Shown here piece by piece: positions 1 to 7,562 of a stretch of 8,891 nucleotides of DNA. Where the stretch lies: contig SBFZ01000064.1 of the NCBI GenBank assembly GCA_006227095.1, positions 1 to 8,891 on the forward strand, in the 5' to 3' direction. How positions within the stretch are numbered: position 1 is the first letter of the stretch; every line of letters starts with the position of its first letter. The notes under the pieces were generated by a model that worked only from the letters and a program-made list of their open reading frames with translations, searched no databases and had not been told where the DNA came from. The stretch is from Bacteroidota bacterium (GTDB lineage: Bacteria; Bacteroidota; Bacteroidia; Bacteroidales; VadinHA17). Both the position numbers and the translations under genes were made by a program.

Positions 1-194
1 GTACCCCTTGAAGTCTCAGTCACATGGTCAGCTATCGCATCAATTACCGGTGCTCCGGGGAGGTCAGTGCGACAAAACTTATATCCGTGATTCGGGGGGG
101 CCGGCTTAAAGGTCACTTTTACGTCTATTCCGGAATGAAGTCCCTTACCATTGAGACTCACTTCATTAGCCAGCGTCCTCTGCTTTTCGCTCAT
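1..194 (-). CDS. lpxC: UDP-3-O-acyl-N-acetylglucosamine deacetylase LpxC, N-terminal 64 codons (cut by the left edge)
   Basis: The reverse strand from ATG at 194-192 reads MSEKQRTLANEVSLNGKGLH and continues in frame to the left edge, ending in ...HVTETSRG plus two bases of the next codon. The GKGLHSG motif (residues 16-22) and the following VKVTFKPAPPNHGYKF segment are the classic N-terminus of LpxC, the zinc deacetylase that commits the pathway to lipid A. The zinc-binding residues lie further on and are not visible here. In Bacteroidota, LpxC is usually fused to FabZ (3-hydroxyacyl-ACP dehydratase); that is family knowledge and cannot be seen in this fragment. The start agrees with the family's usual N-terminus and is preceded by an A/T-rich stretch without a Shine-Dalgarno site. 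The gene follows lpxD by 112 bases on the same strand, so co-transcription is likely. A run of seven G (94-100) lies inside the gene and the frame is intact across it. Confidence 0.93.
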   Translation of the reverse strand, partial: MSEKQRTLANEVSLNGKGLHSGIDVKVTFKPAPPNHGYKFCRTDLPGAPVIDAIADHVTETSRG

Positions 195-306
195 AAAATT
201 TCTGTTTATAACCGTGCAAAGAAAAATAAAATTTTCCGAACGGCATAATGAAAAACCCTACATCTGTGTGACGTTCAAATGATTTCCTTTGGACCGTCTT
301 TTGGAA
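195..306 (-). other. lpxD-lpxC intergenic spacer
   Basis: These 112 bases separate the lpxD stop from the lpxC start. They are A/T-rich close to lpxC. I see no gene, no convincing hairpin-plus-T-tract terminator and no full Bacteroidota promoter; the TTTTCTTTG near 218-226 (reverse strand) only partly matches the TAnnTTTG consensus. It is most simply an untranslated spacer inside an operon. Confidence 0.4.
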
Positions 307-1344
307 CTACCTGTTTTTTAAAGATTCAACCGTTTTGGAAAGCTGGTCAACCTTGCTGCTCAGATCCGGCAATCTTCTTATGTAGGCAACGCTCCTGAGG
401 AACTGTTTGCTGTCAGTGGCAGGGTAACCGAGGAGGATGCTGTTCTCCTCGCTTATGGTACTCATGACGCCAGACTGTGCTCCTATCCTGACACCGTCTG
501 CAATGCTTAGATGACCGGCGAGTCCCACCTGCCCGCCGAACATGCAGTTCCTGCCCACGCGGGTTGATCCTGCCAGTCCTGACTGTGCGGCAATAACGGT
601 ATTTTCTCCTATCTCCACGTTGTGGCCCACCTGGATGAGGTTATCAAGCTTGACGCCCCTGCGGATTATGGTTGAACCCATGGTAGCCCTGTCAACACAT
701 GTATTCGAGCCAATCTCAACGTTATCCTCCAGGATTACATTGCCGATCTGCGGGATCTTCATGAAATTGGCATCACTGACCGGTGCAAAGCCGAAGCCGT
801 CAGCTCCTATCACCGCCCCGGCATGAATGATGCAGTCATTGCCTATGACACAGTCCCTGTACACCTTAACCCCGGGATGCAGGGTGCAGTTTTTTCCGAT
901 GGTGACATTCTCCCCGATAAACACCTGCGGATGGATTGAACAACCATCGCCTATAACTGCATTCTCCGAGATAACTGCACATGCGCCTATAAAAACATCG
1001 GGCCCCACGGTTGCACTTTCATCAATAACCGCCGTGGGATGTATCCCCTTCCTAACCGGTTTTGCCTGTTCATAAAAGGCAAGCAGCCTGGCAAGGGCCT
1101 GGTAGGGATCGTCAACCCGTATAAGGGTGGCCCTGACTTCCTTCGAGGGAACGAAGTCATTCCTTACCAGCACGGCCGATGCATCAGTTGTATAGAGGTA
1201 GGGTTCATATTTCGGATTTGAAAGGAACGAAAGGGCTCCGGTTTTACCCTCCTCAATCCTGGCAACGGTGTTAAGCTTTGTTTCCGGGTCACCCTCCACT
1301 GTGCCGTTGAGGATCCTGGCTATCATTCCGGCAGTAAATTCCAT
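307..1344 (-). CDS. lpxD: UDP-3-O-(3-hydroxyacyl)glucosamine N-acyltransferase LpxD
   Basis: This 345-residue protein transfers a 3-hydroxyacyl chain from acyl-ACP to UDP-3-O-acylglucosamine, the third step of lipid A synthesis in the cytoplasm. Residues 1-95 form the uridine-binding N-terminal domain (with [15 protein letters not shown] at 36-50). Residues 100-305 are a left-handed beta-helix of hexapeptide repeats ([18 protein letters not shown] and many others). Residues 311-345 are a helical tail. The catalytic-base histidine of the family (His239 in E. coli) corresponds to H241 in [14 protein letters not shown], and the second conserved histidine to H278 in LAGHLSI. The GADGFGFAP signature is at 180-188. 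The length matches the family (about 340). ATG at 1344 gives the expected N-terminus and lies 24 bases after the HD gene stop, with lpxC following, so the three probably form one transcript. All expected key residues are present. Confidence 0.97.
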   Translation of the reverse strand: MEFTAGMIARILNGTVEGDPETKLNTVARIEEGKTGALSFLSNPKYEPYLYTTDASAVLVRNDFVPSKEVRATLIRVDDPYQALARLLAFYEQAKPVRKGIHPTAVIDESATVGPDVFIGACAVISENAVIGDGCSIHPQVFIGENVTIGKNCTLHPGVKVYRDCVIGNDCIIHAGAVIGADGFGFAPVSDANFMKIPQIGNVILEDNVEIGSNTCVDRATMGSTIIRRGVKLDNLIQVGHNVEIGENTVIAAQSGLAGSTRVGRNCMFGGQVGLAGHLSIADGVRIGAQSGVMSTISEENSILLGYPATDSKQFLRSVAYIRRLPDLSSKVDQLSKTVESLKNR

Positions 1345-1368
1345 TTCTGTTATCTGTTATTTTATTGA

Positions 1369-2601
1369 TTATCTGAATATCTCCTTCGGGTAACAGAGGT
1401 AGTACTTTGTCACCTTTTCTGAAAGGGCCTCCTTGTCAAAGAGGTCTGAAACGGATGTTATATCACGTGTGGATCCGTTCTTGAGCAGTATTCTGACCTC
1501 AGGAGTTCCGGGGGCGTATGTCTGGTTATATACATCCCCGGTATTTACATAGAACATCACTTCGTCATCCTTCAGCCCGAGCTTTTCCTTTGCCCTGTTT
1601 CCGGTTTCGGCCACCCTGGCCGGCTCAAAGGGACTCTTCTGCAGTTCAATTCCAAGCAGGTCCCTGTTGACGAACCTGCGGCACAGGTCTTCCAGAACCC
1701 TGTCGCCGCAGCTCATCCATACCTTTGTCGCAGAGATAATATCACTCTCATCGAGATCCGTGAAATGGCCCACCAGGGTCTCTTTTTCCTCACCTGCGGC
1801 CCTGTTGTGCCTTGGTTCAAGGAAATAAGCAAGGGCCGGAGTGGCAAAGAGCTTCATGCCGGCAGCAGTTACCTGGCGTGCCCTCACCAGCAGGCTGGTG
1901 AGCAGTTTCTCTGCTGACACCACAGTCCGGTGATTATATACCTGCCAGTACATCATACGCCTTGCAATCAGGAACTTCTCAACCGAATATATCCCCTTCT
2001 CATCAACCACCAGCCTGTCTTCGGAAACATTCAGCATACGGATGATCCTGTCAGATCCCACTGACCCCTCTATCACTCCTGTAAAAAAACTGTCACGCCG
2101 GAGGTAGTCCATCCTGTCCATATCCATCTGACCTGTCACCAGGTCATGGAAAAACCGCCTGGCGTATCCGCCCCTGAATATGGAAATGGCATCGGAGAGC
2201 CTCCCTTCCATGGCATTGTTGAGTTCCTCCATGATCAGAAGTGACATCGTCTCATGTGGCATGTCCTCAATAAGGGAATGTTCCAGTGCATGAGAAAACG
2301 GACCGTGACCGATATCATGAAGCAGTATGGCTGCCAGAACAGCCTCCTCCTCGGCATCAGAGATCTCTGTCCCCTTGCTTCTCAGGGTGTGTATCGCCTG
2401 CCCTGTCAGGTACATTGCTCCCAGGCTGTGCTGAAAACGGCTGTGTACCGCTCCAGGGTAAACCAGGCTCGACAGACCCAGCTGCCTTATGTTCCGGAGC
2501 CTCTGAAACCATGGATGACCCACCAGATCATAGATGAGGTCATTGGGTATACTGATAAAACCGTATACCGGGTCATTGATAATCTTTCTCCTGTTTGTCA
2601 A
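1369..2601 (-). CDS. HD-domain phosphohydrolase of the SAMHD1/dGTPase-like superfamily, TTG start
   Basis: This 410-residue protein carries the full metal-binding set of HD phosphohydrolases: H58 in RFQHSLG, H95-D96 in LLHDIGHGPFSH and D162 in DMDRMDYLRRD. These match SAMHD1 H167, H206/D207 and D311 by motif. The family hydrolyses nucleotides, often dNTPs to nucleoside plus triphosphate; the substrate here cannot be read from sequence. It is probably a soluble cytoplasmic enzyme, as no signal peptide or membrane segment is seen. The start is uncertain: the best N-terminus (TNRRKIINDPVYGFISIPND after the initiator) begins at a TTG (2601-2599). An in-frame stop lies only five codons upstream (2616-2614), and the first in-frame ATG is at about residue 63, inside the conserved core. 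A CTG at 2610-2608 is the other candidate. The gene heads the lpxD-lpxC cluster, a recurrent linkage in Bacteroidota whose functional meaning is unknown. Confidence 0.9.
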   Translation of the reverse strand: MTNRRKIINDPVYGFISIPNDLIYDLVGHPWFQRLRNIRQLGLSSLVYPGAVHSRFQHSLGAMYLTGQAIHTLRSKGTEISDAEEEAVLAAILLHDIGHGPFSHALEHSLIEDMPHETMSLLIMEELNNAMEGRLSDAISIFRGGYARRFFHDLVTGQMDMDRMDYLRRDSFFTGVIEGSVGSDRIIRMLNVSEDRLVVDEKGIYSVEKFLIARRMMYWQVYNHRTVVSAEKLLTSLLVRARQVTAAGMKLFATPALAYFLEPRHNRAAGEEKETLVGHFTDLDESDIISATKVWMSCGDRVLEDLCRRFVNRDLLGIELQKSPFEPARVAETGNRAKEKLGLKDDEVMFYVNTGDVYNQTYAPGTPEVRILLKNGSTRDITSVSDLFDKEALSEKVTKYYLCYPKEIFR

Positions 2602-2622
2602 ACAGCACAGCTTTTATGCCCG

Positions 2623-2630
2623 CAAATTTA
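2623..2630 (-). promoter_or_regulatory. Possible -7 element for the HD-lpxD-lpxC transcript
   Basis: The reverse strand reads TAAATTTG, an exact match to the Bacteroidota -7 consensus TAnnTTTG. It would place the transcript start near 2616, about 15 bases ahead of the TTG start. No good TTTG -33 element is present at the usual 19-21 base spacing; a TTTTTGG occurs only 12 bases upstream. The call is therefore weak. Confidence 0.3.
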
Positions 2631-2704
2631 TTCAATAGTTTCCAAAAACAGGTAAGAAAACCTTCATATACAGCACTCAGCTTATTTTTTACAGGAAACA
2701 ACCC

Positions 2705-2735
2705 ATTGTCAATTGAAAAAATGATATTATCTTTG
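2705..2735 (+). promoter_or_regulatory. Bacteroidota-type promoter for rimP-nusA-infB
   Basis: A TATCTTTG at 2728-2735 matches the -7 consensus TAnnTTTG exactly. An ATTG at 2705-2708 matches three of four bases of the -33 TTTG element, with the standard spacing of 19 bases. Transcription would begin near 2742, giving a leader of about 63 bases before rimP. It is the only good promoter match I see upstream of the operon. The surrounding A-tract (2716-2721) would fit as an upstream stacking region. No experimental start site is available. Confidence 0.65.
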
Positions 2736-2762
2736 CACCCGAACAGAAGGGTACGGTTGGCC

Positions 2763-2786
2763 TAGGGGACAGAAGTCCCCTATTTT
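2763..2786 (+). promoter_or_regulatory. rimP leader hairpin (possible attenuator)
   Basis: TAGGGGAC (2763-2770) and GTCCCCTA (2775-2782) are perfect complements closing an AGAA loop, followed by TTTTG and further T-rich sequence. The hairpin sits about 21 bases after the predicted transcript start and 22 bases before the rimP ATG. It therefore belongs to the 5' leader and resembles a short intrinsic terminator. Since the downstream operon encodes NusA, an attenuation or feedback role is plausible, but this is inference. A structured leader upstream of rimP has been described in other bacteria; I cannot tell whether this is the same element. The structure itself is certain at sequence level. 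Confidence 0.7.
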
Positions 2787-2804
2787 GTTATCAAAAAACA
2801 GACT

Positions 2805-3254
2805 ATGATTACAAAGGACCATATCAGGAAACTTGCGCAGGAGCACATTGCCGGTACCGGCATCTTCCTCGTGGATGTCAGGCTGAGCAGCACGGGCCGC
2901 ATTACCGTCCTCATTGACAGGCCGGAAGGTGTGACCATTGATGATTGTGCCATGCTGAGCAGGCAGATAAGCAATGACCTGGGAGAAGACGGTGGCGACT
3001 TTGAACTCAATGTCTCATCACCGGGGCTTGACATGCCGCTGCTCGTACCTGAACAGTTCCGGAAAAATGAGGGCCGGATGGTTGAGGTAATCACTCACGA
3101 AGGTGACAGGCTGAAAGGTGTGATGATGAATGTGACTCTTGGCGGTTTTGACCTTAAAAGCGAAACCAGAATAAAAAAGGAAGTTACTGAAACCGTCAGA
3201 TCATTTAATTTTGAGGATGTTAAGTCAGTAAAAGTTATTATATCATTCAAATAA
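2805..3254 (+). CDS. rimP: Ribosome maturation factor RimP
   Basis: This 149-residue protein is RimP (formerly YhbC), which binds the 30S subunit and helps its late assembly. Residues 1-77 form the N-terminal alpha/beta domain, with the FLVDVRLSSTGRITVLIDRP strand pair and the segment GVTIDDCAMLSRQISNDL. The family signature near the domain junction reads VSSPGLDMPL (70-79). The commoner form is SPGLDRPL, so Met replaces the usual basic residue. Residues 85-149 make the small C-terminal beta-barrel domain. The length is normal. The ATG is preceded by an A-rich stretch (TTATCAAAAAACAGACT), the usual translation-initiation context in this phylum. It is first in the operon, 17 bases before nusA, in the widely conserved rimP-nusA-infB order, and is likely driven by the promoter at 2705-2735. 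Confidence 0.96.
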   Translation: MITKDHIRKLAQEHIAGTGIFLVDVRLSSTGRITVLIDRPEGVTIDDCAMLSRQISNDLGEDGGDFELNVSSPGLDMPLLVPEQFRKNEGRMVEVITHEGDRLKGVMMNVTLGGFDLKSETRIKKEVTETVRSFNFEDVKSVKVIISFK

Positions 3255-3271
3255 AAGTACAGATTGCAGCA

Positions 3272-4516
3272 ATGGAAAATGTTAATCTCATAGATACTTT
3301 TTCGGAATTCAAGGAGCTGAAGAATATTGACCGGCCCACAATGATGAGTGTGCTTGAGGATGTGTTCAGGGGTATGCTTGTCAAGAAGTACGGATCAGCA
3401 GACAACTTTGACATCATCGTGAACATTGACAAGGGCGACTTTGAGATCTGGCGTAACCGCGAGGTGGTGGAAGACGAGGAATTCACCGATGAGAACACCC
3501 AGATACCAATCTCTGAGGCTCACAAGATCGATGAGGATTACGAAGTGGGTGAGGAAGTATCAGACGAGGTCAAATTTCTTGATTTCGGCCGCAGGGCGAT
3601 ACTTGCTCTCAGGCAGAACCTGGTGGCACGGATACTCGACCTGGAAAAAAACAATATCTATCTGAAATACAAGGATCGGATTGGTGATATCGTCACCGGC
3701 GAGGTATACCAGGTATGGAAGCGCGAAACCCTCGTCCTCGATGACGATGGCAATGAGCTGATCCTTCCCAAACCGGAGCAGATCCCGTCTGACCATTTCC
3801 GTAAGGGTGATACAATCCGGGCGGTGGTTATCAGGGTGGAGATGAAGAACAATACTCCCAACATCATCCTGAGCCGTACATCACCGGTCTTCCTTGAAAG
3901 GCTGTTTGAACTTGAGGTGCCTGAGATCTTTGACGGCCTGATCACCATCCGCAAGATAGTAAGGGTACCCGGGGAAAGAGCCAAGGTTGCCGTTGAATCA
4001 TATGATGAGCGTATTGACCCGGTAGGTGCATGCGTGGGAATGAAAGGTTCAAGGATCCACGGAATAGTCCGCGAACTTAGAAATGAAAACATTGACGTAA
4101 TAAACTATACATCTAACATCCAGCTCTTCATTACCAGGGCTCTGAACCCTGCCAAAATATCATCAATCAAGCTGGTAGAGTCAGAGAAGAAGGCAGAGAT
4201 TTATCTTAAGCCGAGTGAGGTCTCGCTTGCCATCGGCAAGGGTGGACTGAACATCAAGCTTGCCGGCCAGCTTACCGGATATGATATCGAGGTATACCGT
4301 GAGCCGGACAATGAGGATGAGGAAGATGTCAACCTCGATGAGTTTGCAGATGAAATCGAGGGCTGGATAATCGATGAACTGAAGGCCATAGGATGTGACA
4401 CCGCCCGAAGCGTGCTCAGGCTTACTGTCCATGACCTGGTGAAGAGAACCGACCTGGAAGAGGAGACAATCAAGGAGGTGGTCAATATTCTCAAATCAGA
4501 ATTTGAAAAGGAATAA
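3272..4516 (+). CDS. nusA: Transcription elongation/termination factor NusA
   Basis: This 414-residue NusA binds RNA polymerase and nascent RNA and modulates pausing, termination and antitermination. Residues 1-125 are the polymerase-binding N-terminal domain. Residues 136-200 form the S1 domain (GDIVTGEVYQVWKRETLVL). KH1 carries DPVGACVGMKGSRI (249-262) and KH2 carries SLAIGKGGLNIKLAGQLTG (318-336), both with the GxxG RNA-binding loop. An acidic linker (346-361, rich in Asp and Glu) leads to a helical C-terminal segment (362-414) ending in a helix-hairpin-helix-like SVLRLTVHDLVKRTDLEEE. It is shorter than E. coli NusA (495), which has two C-terminal acidic repeats; here there is room for one, as usual outside the Gammaproteobacteria. 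It lies between rimP (17 bases) and infB (60 bases). No frame problem is seen. Confidence 0.98.
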   Translation: MENVNLIDTFSEFKELKNIDRPTMMSVLEDVFRGMLVKKYGSADNFDIIVNIDKGDFEIWRNREVVEDEEFTDENTQIPISEAHKIDEDYEVGEEVSDEVKFLDFGRRAILALRQNLVARILDLEKNNIYLKYKDRIGDIVTGEVYQVWKRETLVLDDDGNELILPKPEQIPSDHFRKGDTIRAVVIRVEMKNNTPNIILSRTSPVFLERLFELEVPEIFDGLITIRKIVRVPGERAKVAVESYDERIDPVGACVGMKGSRIHGIVRELRNENIDVINYTSNIQLFITRALNPAKISSIKLVESEKKAEIYLKPSEVSLAIGKGGLNIKLAGQLTGYDIEVYREPDNEDEEDVNLDEFADEIEGWIIDELKAIGCDTARSVLRLTVHDLVKRTDLEEETIKEVVNILKSEFEKE

Positions 4517-4576
4517 CCAGCTACCCGGATGGGTGCAAAATAAAAAAATACTACAGAGGTAACCACAGACGGATAT

Positions 4577-7477
4577 ATGACTGAAGACAAGAAGGCCATA
4601 CGTTTAAGCAAGGCAGCCCGCGAATTCAATGTTGGGATACAGACTATTGTCGAATTCCTTCACAAGAAGGGTTTTGACATCTCTACCGATCCCAACGGGA
4701 AGATTCCGCCTGAGGCATATGCTCTTATAGTCAAGGAGTACAGCAGTGACCTCAGCGTAAAGAAGGATGCCGAGAAACTGGCTCTCAAGGAGAAGATCAC
4801 GCCAAAGAAGTCTCTTTCAATTGAAGATATTGAGACCGGCAGGGAAGGTGATTCGGGTGAGCCTGATGAGGAATTTCTCATTACAGATATCTCAGGTGTA
4901 AAGAAGCATATTGATCTCCGCACCGAGATACGCAAACCTGAAGTCAAGACGGTAGGCAAGGTAGACCTTACCCCGCCCGCCAAACCGGTGAAAAAGGAGA
5001 CAGAGGCACCTGCCGAGAAAGCTCCGGTTGCACCGGCTCCTCCACCTGAACCGGCAGAGCCTGAGGCTCCCGAAGCCCCGGCCACCCCTGTCGAGCCCAA
5101 ACAACCCAAGGTAATCGGCAAGGTTGACCTTGAAAAACTGGCCAGACCTGAGAAATCACAAAAGAAGGGCACAGAGAAGAAACCTGAACCCGTAGCTCCT
5201 GAGAAAAAAGAGGAGCCTGTCGCTCCGAAACCTGAACCGGAACCGGCAGAGGCCAGGAAAGAACCTGAACCGGCTGTCACACCCGAACCCAAAGAAACAG
5301 AGATATTCCGTCCGGGTTATGAAAAACTGGCCGGACCGAAGATCATTGACAAGATTCAGCTTGTTCCCGAGGTCAAGAAGAGCCGTGATCAGGCCGGTGC
5401 TGACAAGCACAGGCATGACAAGAAGAGGGAGCGGATCAAGCCCAAGCAGCGTGAGAAGGTGGCCCTCGATACCCCTGTGGCCCCTCCGCCCCAGGAGGCC
5501 AGGAAAGACAAGAAGGCTCCCCAGAAGGATCACCGCGGCGGCGACAGGAAAAAGTCGTTCCGTGCACTGAGACCTGAGGTGGATAAGGAAGATGTCTCCA
5601 AGAATATCAGGGATGTGAACCTCCTGATGAGCAAGAGCAAGTCAAAGGTGGCCAAGTACCGCCGTGACAAGCGTGACGCCATCAGCCAGAGGATGAAGGA
5701 CGAGACTGAAAAGAGAGAACTCGAAAAGAGTGTGCTCAAGGTCACCGAATTTGTCTCTGTAAATGAGATGGCAACCATGATGGATGTTCCGGTGATCGAT
5801 ATCATATCAACGTGTATGAGTCTCGGGCTGATCGTATCGATCAACCAGAGGCTTGATGCAGAGACCATGGCACTTGTGGCCGAAGAGTTTGGCTTTACCG
5901 TTGAATTTGTCAGCGCCGAACTGCAGGAGGCAGTGAAGGAAGAGGAGGATGATGAAACAAATCTCCAGCCCCGCCCGCCCATCGTGACGGTCATGGGACA
6001 TGTTGACCATGGCAAGACCAAGCTGCTTGACTATATCCGCAATACCAACGTTGTTGCCGGTGAAGCCGGTGGCATAACACAGCACATAGGTGCCTACAGC
6101 GTGTCACTGGAAGACGGGAAGGTGATAACCTTCCTCGATACCCCTGGTCACGAGGCCTTTACCGCCATGCGTGCCCGTGGTGCACAGATAACCGATATCG
6201 TAATTATTGTTGTGGCAGCTGATGACGGGGTGATGCCGCAGACACGTGAAGCCATAAATCATGCCCACGCCGCCGGCGTTCCCATAATATTTGCCATAAA
6301 CAAGATTGACAAGCCGACTGCCAACGCTGACAGGATTCGCGAGGAGCTTGCAGGCATGAACTTCCTCGTTGAAGAATGGGGTGGTAAATACCAGTCGCAG
6401 GAGATCTCAGCCAAAAACGGCCTGAACATTGACCTGCTCCTTGAGAAGATCCTGCTTCAGGCTGAAATGCTGGAGCTGAAGGCCAATCCTGACAAATATG
6501 CCCTTGGAACCGTGCTGGAGTCTTCACTTGACAAGGGTCGTGGCTTCGTTGCTACCATGCTCGTCAAGGCTGGAACGCTGAAGGTGGGTGACGTGGTCAT
6601 TGCCGGCAGCTGCTTCGGGCACGTGAAGGCAATGTACAATGAACGAAACCAGAAGATCACCGAGGCCGGACCGGCAGCACCGGTACTGATACTCGGCCTC
6701 AACGGAGCACCACAGGCAGGTGACAAGTTCAATGTCATGGAGTCAGACAAGGAAGCCAAGGACATCGCCACCAAAAGGGCACAGCTTCAGAGGGAACAGG
6801 GACTGCGTACCCAGAAGCATATCACCCTTGATGAGATCGGACGGCGTATTGCCATCGGCAACTTCCAGGAACTCAATATCATTGTCAAGGGTGATGTGGA
6901 CGGATCAGTCGAGGCTCTCAGCGATTCACTCATTAAACTCTCAACCCAGGAGATCCAGGTCAATATCATACACAAGGCCGTGGGTCAGATATCCGAATCA
7001 GATATCCTGCTTGCTGCAGCGTCCAACGCCATCGTGGTGGGATTCCAGGTGAGACCGTCACTGAGTGCACGGAAACTGGCTGAAAAGGAAGGTATTGATA
7101 TCCGCCTCTACTCAATCATCTATGACGCCATCGAGGAGATCAAGGCTGCAATGGAGGGTATGCTCTCACCTGAGATCAAGGAAGAGATCGTGGCTACCGT
7201 TGAGGTAAGGGAGACCTTCAGGATTGGCAAGGTGGGAACAGTAGCCGGTTGCTTCGTCCGTGACGGAAAACTCACCCGTAACACCAGAGTCAGGGTTATA
7301 CGTGACGGTATTGTAATCTATACCGGCGATCTCGGATCACTCAAACGGTTCAAGGATGATGTGAGGGAAGTCACTTCAGGATATGAGTGCGGCCTCAACA
7401 TCGAAAACTTCAATGACATCAAGGTCGGAGACGTAATCGAAGGATACCAGACCGTACAGGTGAAGAAGACACTCTAG
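4577..7477 (+). CDS. infB: Translation initiation factor IF-2
   Basis: This 966-residue GTPase delivers initiator tRNA to the 30S subunit and promotes subunit joining. Residues 1-55 are an IF2_N module ([20 protein letters not shown]). Residues 115-340 are a charged Pro/Glu/Lys/Ala linker of low complexity. A second IF2_N-like module is at 389-445. The G domain has G1 GHVDHGKT (474-481), G2 GGIT, G3 DTPGHE (521-526), G4 NKID (575-578) and G5 SAK (611-613). Domain II is at about 636-725, domain III at about 765-850. The tRNA-binding C2 domain closes the protein, with GYECGL around C938. The GKVDL-type motif recurs in the linker (126-131, 179-185, 256-262). The ATG is 60 bases after nusA; an AGAGGT at 4554-4559 is too far upstream to be an ordinary ribosome-binding site. 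Internal initiation producing a shorter isoform, known in E. coli, cannot be judged here. Confidence 0.98.
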   Translation: MTEDKKAIRLSKAAREFNVGIQTIVEFLHKKGFDISTDPNGKIPPEAYALIVKEYSSDLSVKKDAEKLALKEKITPKKSLSIEDIETGREGDSGEPDEEFLITDISGVKKHIDLRTEIRKPEVKTVGKVDLTPPAKPVKKETEAPAEKAPVAPAPPPEPAEPEAPEAPATPVEPKQPKVIGKVDLEKLARPEKSQKKGTEKKPEPVAPEKKEEPVAPKPEPEPAEARKEPEPAVTPEPKETEIFRPGYEKLAGPKIIDKIQLVPEVKKSRDQAGADKHRHDKKRERIKPKQREKVALDTPVAPPPQEARKDKKAPQKDHRGGDRKKSFRALRPEVDKEDVSKNIRDVNLLMSKSKSKVAKYRRDKRDAISQRMKDETEKRELEKSVLKVTEFVSVNEMATMMDVPVIDIISTCMSLGLIVSINQRLDAETMALVAEEFGFTVEFVSAELQEAVKEEEDDETNLQPRPPIVTVMGHVDHGKTKLLDYIRNTNVVAGEAGGITQHIGAYSVSLEDGKVITFLDTPGHEAFTAMRARGAQITDIVIIVVAADDGVMPQTREAINHAHAAGVPIIFAINKIDKPTANADRIREELAGMNFLVEEWGGKYQSQEISAKNGLNIDLLLEKILLQAEMLELKANPDKYALGTVLESSLDKGRGFVATMLVKAGTLKVGDVVIAGSCFGHVKAMYNERNQKITEAGPAAPVLILGLNGAPQAGDKFNVMESDKEAKDIATKRAQLQREQGLRTQKHITLDEIGRRIAIGNFQELNIIVKGDVDGSVEALSDSLIKLSTQEIQVNIIHKAVGQISESDILLAAASNAIVVGFQVRPSLSARKLAEKEGIDIRLYSIIYDAIEEIKAAMEGMLSPEIKEEIVATVEVRETFRIGKVGTVAGCFVRDGKLTRNTRVRVIRDGIVIYTGDLGSLKRFKDDVREVTSGYECGLNIENFNDIKVGDVIEGYQTVQVKKTL

Positions 7478-7491
7478 GGATTTGCGAATTG

Positions 7492-7556
7492 CGATGTGCG
7501 ATTTGAGATTTTAGATTGCCGATTTTAACCAATTCGCACATCGAAGATCGGCAATC
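7492..7556. repeat. Interlocked inverted repeats in the infB / GH31 convergent spacer
   Basis: Two exact 10-base complementary pairs are interleaved. CGATGTGCGA (7492-7501) pairs with TCGCACATCG (7534-7543), and GATTGCCGAT (7514-7523) pairs with ATCGGCAATC (7547-7556). The order is A-B-A'-B', so the two stems overlap and probably compete. A true pseudoknot would leave only 3 bases to span a 10-bp stem, which is sterically unlikely. TGCGAATT at 7483-7490 can also pair with AATTCGCA at 7531-7538, and GATTTTA recurs at 7507 and 7521. The element lies between the stops of two convergent genes, where a bidirectional terminator is expected, but it has no strong T-tract. It could instead be a degenerate intergenic repeat. 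The pairings are seen; the function is not known. Confidence 0.6.
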
Positions 7557-7562
7557 GCAGAT

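Noticed and set aside
94..100. Run of seven G within lpxC as a possible phase-variation tract
   Set aside because: The tract is short, the frame is intact, it encodes conserved LpxC residues, and lpxC is normally essential, so switching is improbable.
24..248. Plus-strand open frame of 74 codons at the left end
   Set aside because: It lies antisense to the clear N-terminus of lpxC (194-1) and its translation has no family features.
2632..2667. Eleven-codon minus-strand ORF (MKVFLPVFGNY) upstream of the HD gene, a possible leader peptide
   Set aside because: It is very short, it ends just upstream of the predicted transcript start near 2616, and it has no regulatory codon pattern.
2736..2790. 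tRNA-like sequence (GGTTGGCCTAGGGGAC) upstream of rimP
   Set aside because: There is no acceptor stem, anticodon arm or T-loop (GGTTCGAATCC-type) arrangement; only the single hairpin is supported.
4521..4536. Small hairpin TACCC/GGGTG between nusA and infB as a terminator
   Set aside because: The stem is only 4-5 bp and the following sequence is A-rich, not T-rich, on the coding strand. The genes are expected to be co-transcribed.
4660..5292. Long minus-strand open frame of 210 codons rich in Ser and Gly opposite infB
   Set aside because: It is the complement of the repetitive Pro/Glu/Lys linker of IF-2, whose codon bias keeps the opposite frame open. It is not a gene.
7492..7556. H-type pseudoknot formed by both inverted repeats at once
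   Set aside because: The connecting loop of 3 bases (7544-7546) would have to span a 10-bp stem. Alternative hairpins are more reasonable.
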